From Armatimonadota bacterium (GTDB lineage: Bacteria > Actinomycetota > Acidimicrobiia > Spongiisociales > UBA5794): DNA of 5,770 bases. Of the stretch, positions 5,523 through 5,770 are shown in pieces. Both the position numbers and the translations under genes were made by a program. Each line of letters begins with the position of its first letter. The first letter of the stretch is position 1. The notes below the pieces were generated by a model. It did not search any database and was not told the origin of the DNA. It saw only the letters and a list, made by a program, of their open reading frames with translations. Where the stretch lies: NCBI GenBank assembly GCA_008501565.1, contig QQUL01000179.1:1-5770 (forward strand), given 5' to 3'.

Positions 5523-5770
5523 GTGCGTCTCGTCTCCGAACAACAGATCGAGCAGCTAGCCGATCAACTTGGTGAATCCGACACCTTTCGTGTTGGTGAA
5601 ATCGCCGTTGACCTCGACCCGTTCGACTTCGCCCGAACCGGGGCCCCGATGGTCGACAGGGCCATCGCCTTTTCGGGACCATCGGGTATCCGTGTTGCGG
5701 GTCTCGGGACTGCGTGGCGAGCGTCGGCATCGGGACCGCCCCGCTTCGCAGACCTCAAGTCGAAGATGAC
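5523..5770 (+). CDS. Probable isochorismate synthase / chorismate-binding enzyme, N-terminal part (runs off right edge)
   Basis: An open frame from GTG 5523 stays open for 82 codons to the window end. It begins MRLVSEQQIEQLADQLGE, with EIAVDLDPFDFARTGAP near residues 27-43 and FSGPSGIRVAGLGTAWRAS at about 50-68. A short FDxAR-like segment, an aromatic phrase ending in a xSGPSG or xRPDG turn, and a GxGxAW strand recall the N-terminal region of actinobacterial MenF/EntC-type isochorismate synthases. These convert chorismate to isochorismate for menaquinone or siderophores. The catalytic chorismate-binding domain lies outside the window, so the assignment is tentative. The reading frame itself is well supported: no stops, GC-rich third positions and a plausible start. 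The start shares the -10-plus-six-bases geometry of arsR. Confidence 0.6.
   Translation, partial: MRLVSEQQIEQLADQLGESDTFRVGEIAVDLDPFDFARTGAPMVDRAIAFSGPSGIRVAGLGTAWRASASGPPRFADLKSKM

Overview
The window looks like chromosomal DNA of a GC-rich actinobacterium. I infer an Acidimicrobiia-like or related, possibly uncultured, lineage. The grounds are the GC-rich coding style, frequent GTG starts, apparent leaderless promoters, a CadI closest in my recollection to the mycobacterial protein, and a GNAT-first acyl-CoA synthetase fusion. No marker gene here fixes the taxon.

Left edge (1-300): the first codons of a minus-strand gene resemble an IS481-type transposase/integrase and have a good Shine-Dalgarno sequence. 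A non-coding stretch follows. It carries two back-to-back 7-bp tandem-repeat tracts (133-205) that fold on each other, and a second hairpin (209-237) just past the end of cadI.

Metal(loid)-response module (301-1173): a CadI/ArsI-type metalloenzyme (minus strand) and an ArsR-family repressor (plus strand) are divergently transcribed. Their 78-bp intergenic region holds two copies of an inverted repeat, ATATCGA-N6-TCGATAT. These look like paired ArsR operators, one by each gene start. arsR has a perfect TATAAT six bases before its ATG, so its mRNA is probably leaderless. A second heptamer tract (1207-1248), in the opposite orientation to the left half of the first, closes the module on the right. 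No arsenate reductase or efflux pump is present in the window.

Central operon (1284-5481): three co-directional, tightly packed genes. The first encodes a large protein with an N-terminal GNAT acetyltransferase domain fused to an ADP-forming acyl-CoA synthetase, with both phospho-transfer histidines present. The second encodes two CBS domains plus a BON domain. The third encodes an alpha/beta hydrolase that overlaps the second by 17 bp. The first two suggest acyl-CoA metabolism or protein acylation linked to adenylate sensing; this is inference.

Right edge (5523-5770): the start of a gene whose N-terminus resembles actinobacterial isochorismate synthase/chorismate-binding enzymes. It also begins with GTG six bases after a -10-like hexamer. 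The main points of interest are the paired operators, the recurring leaderless-start geometry, the inverted heptamer tracts around cadI-arsR, and the fusion enzyme with an apparently intact synthetase. I see no wholly new system.
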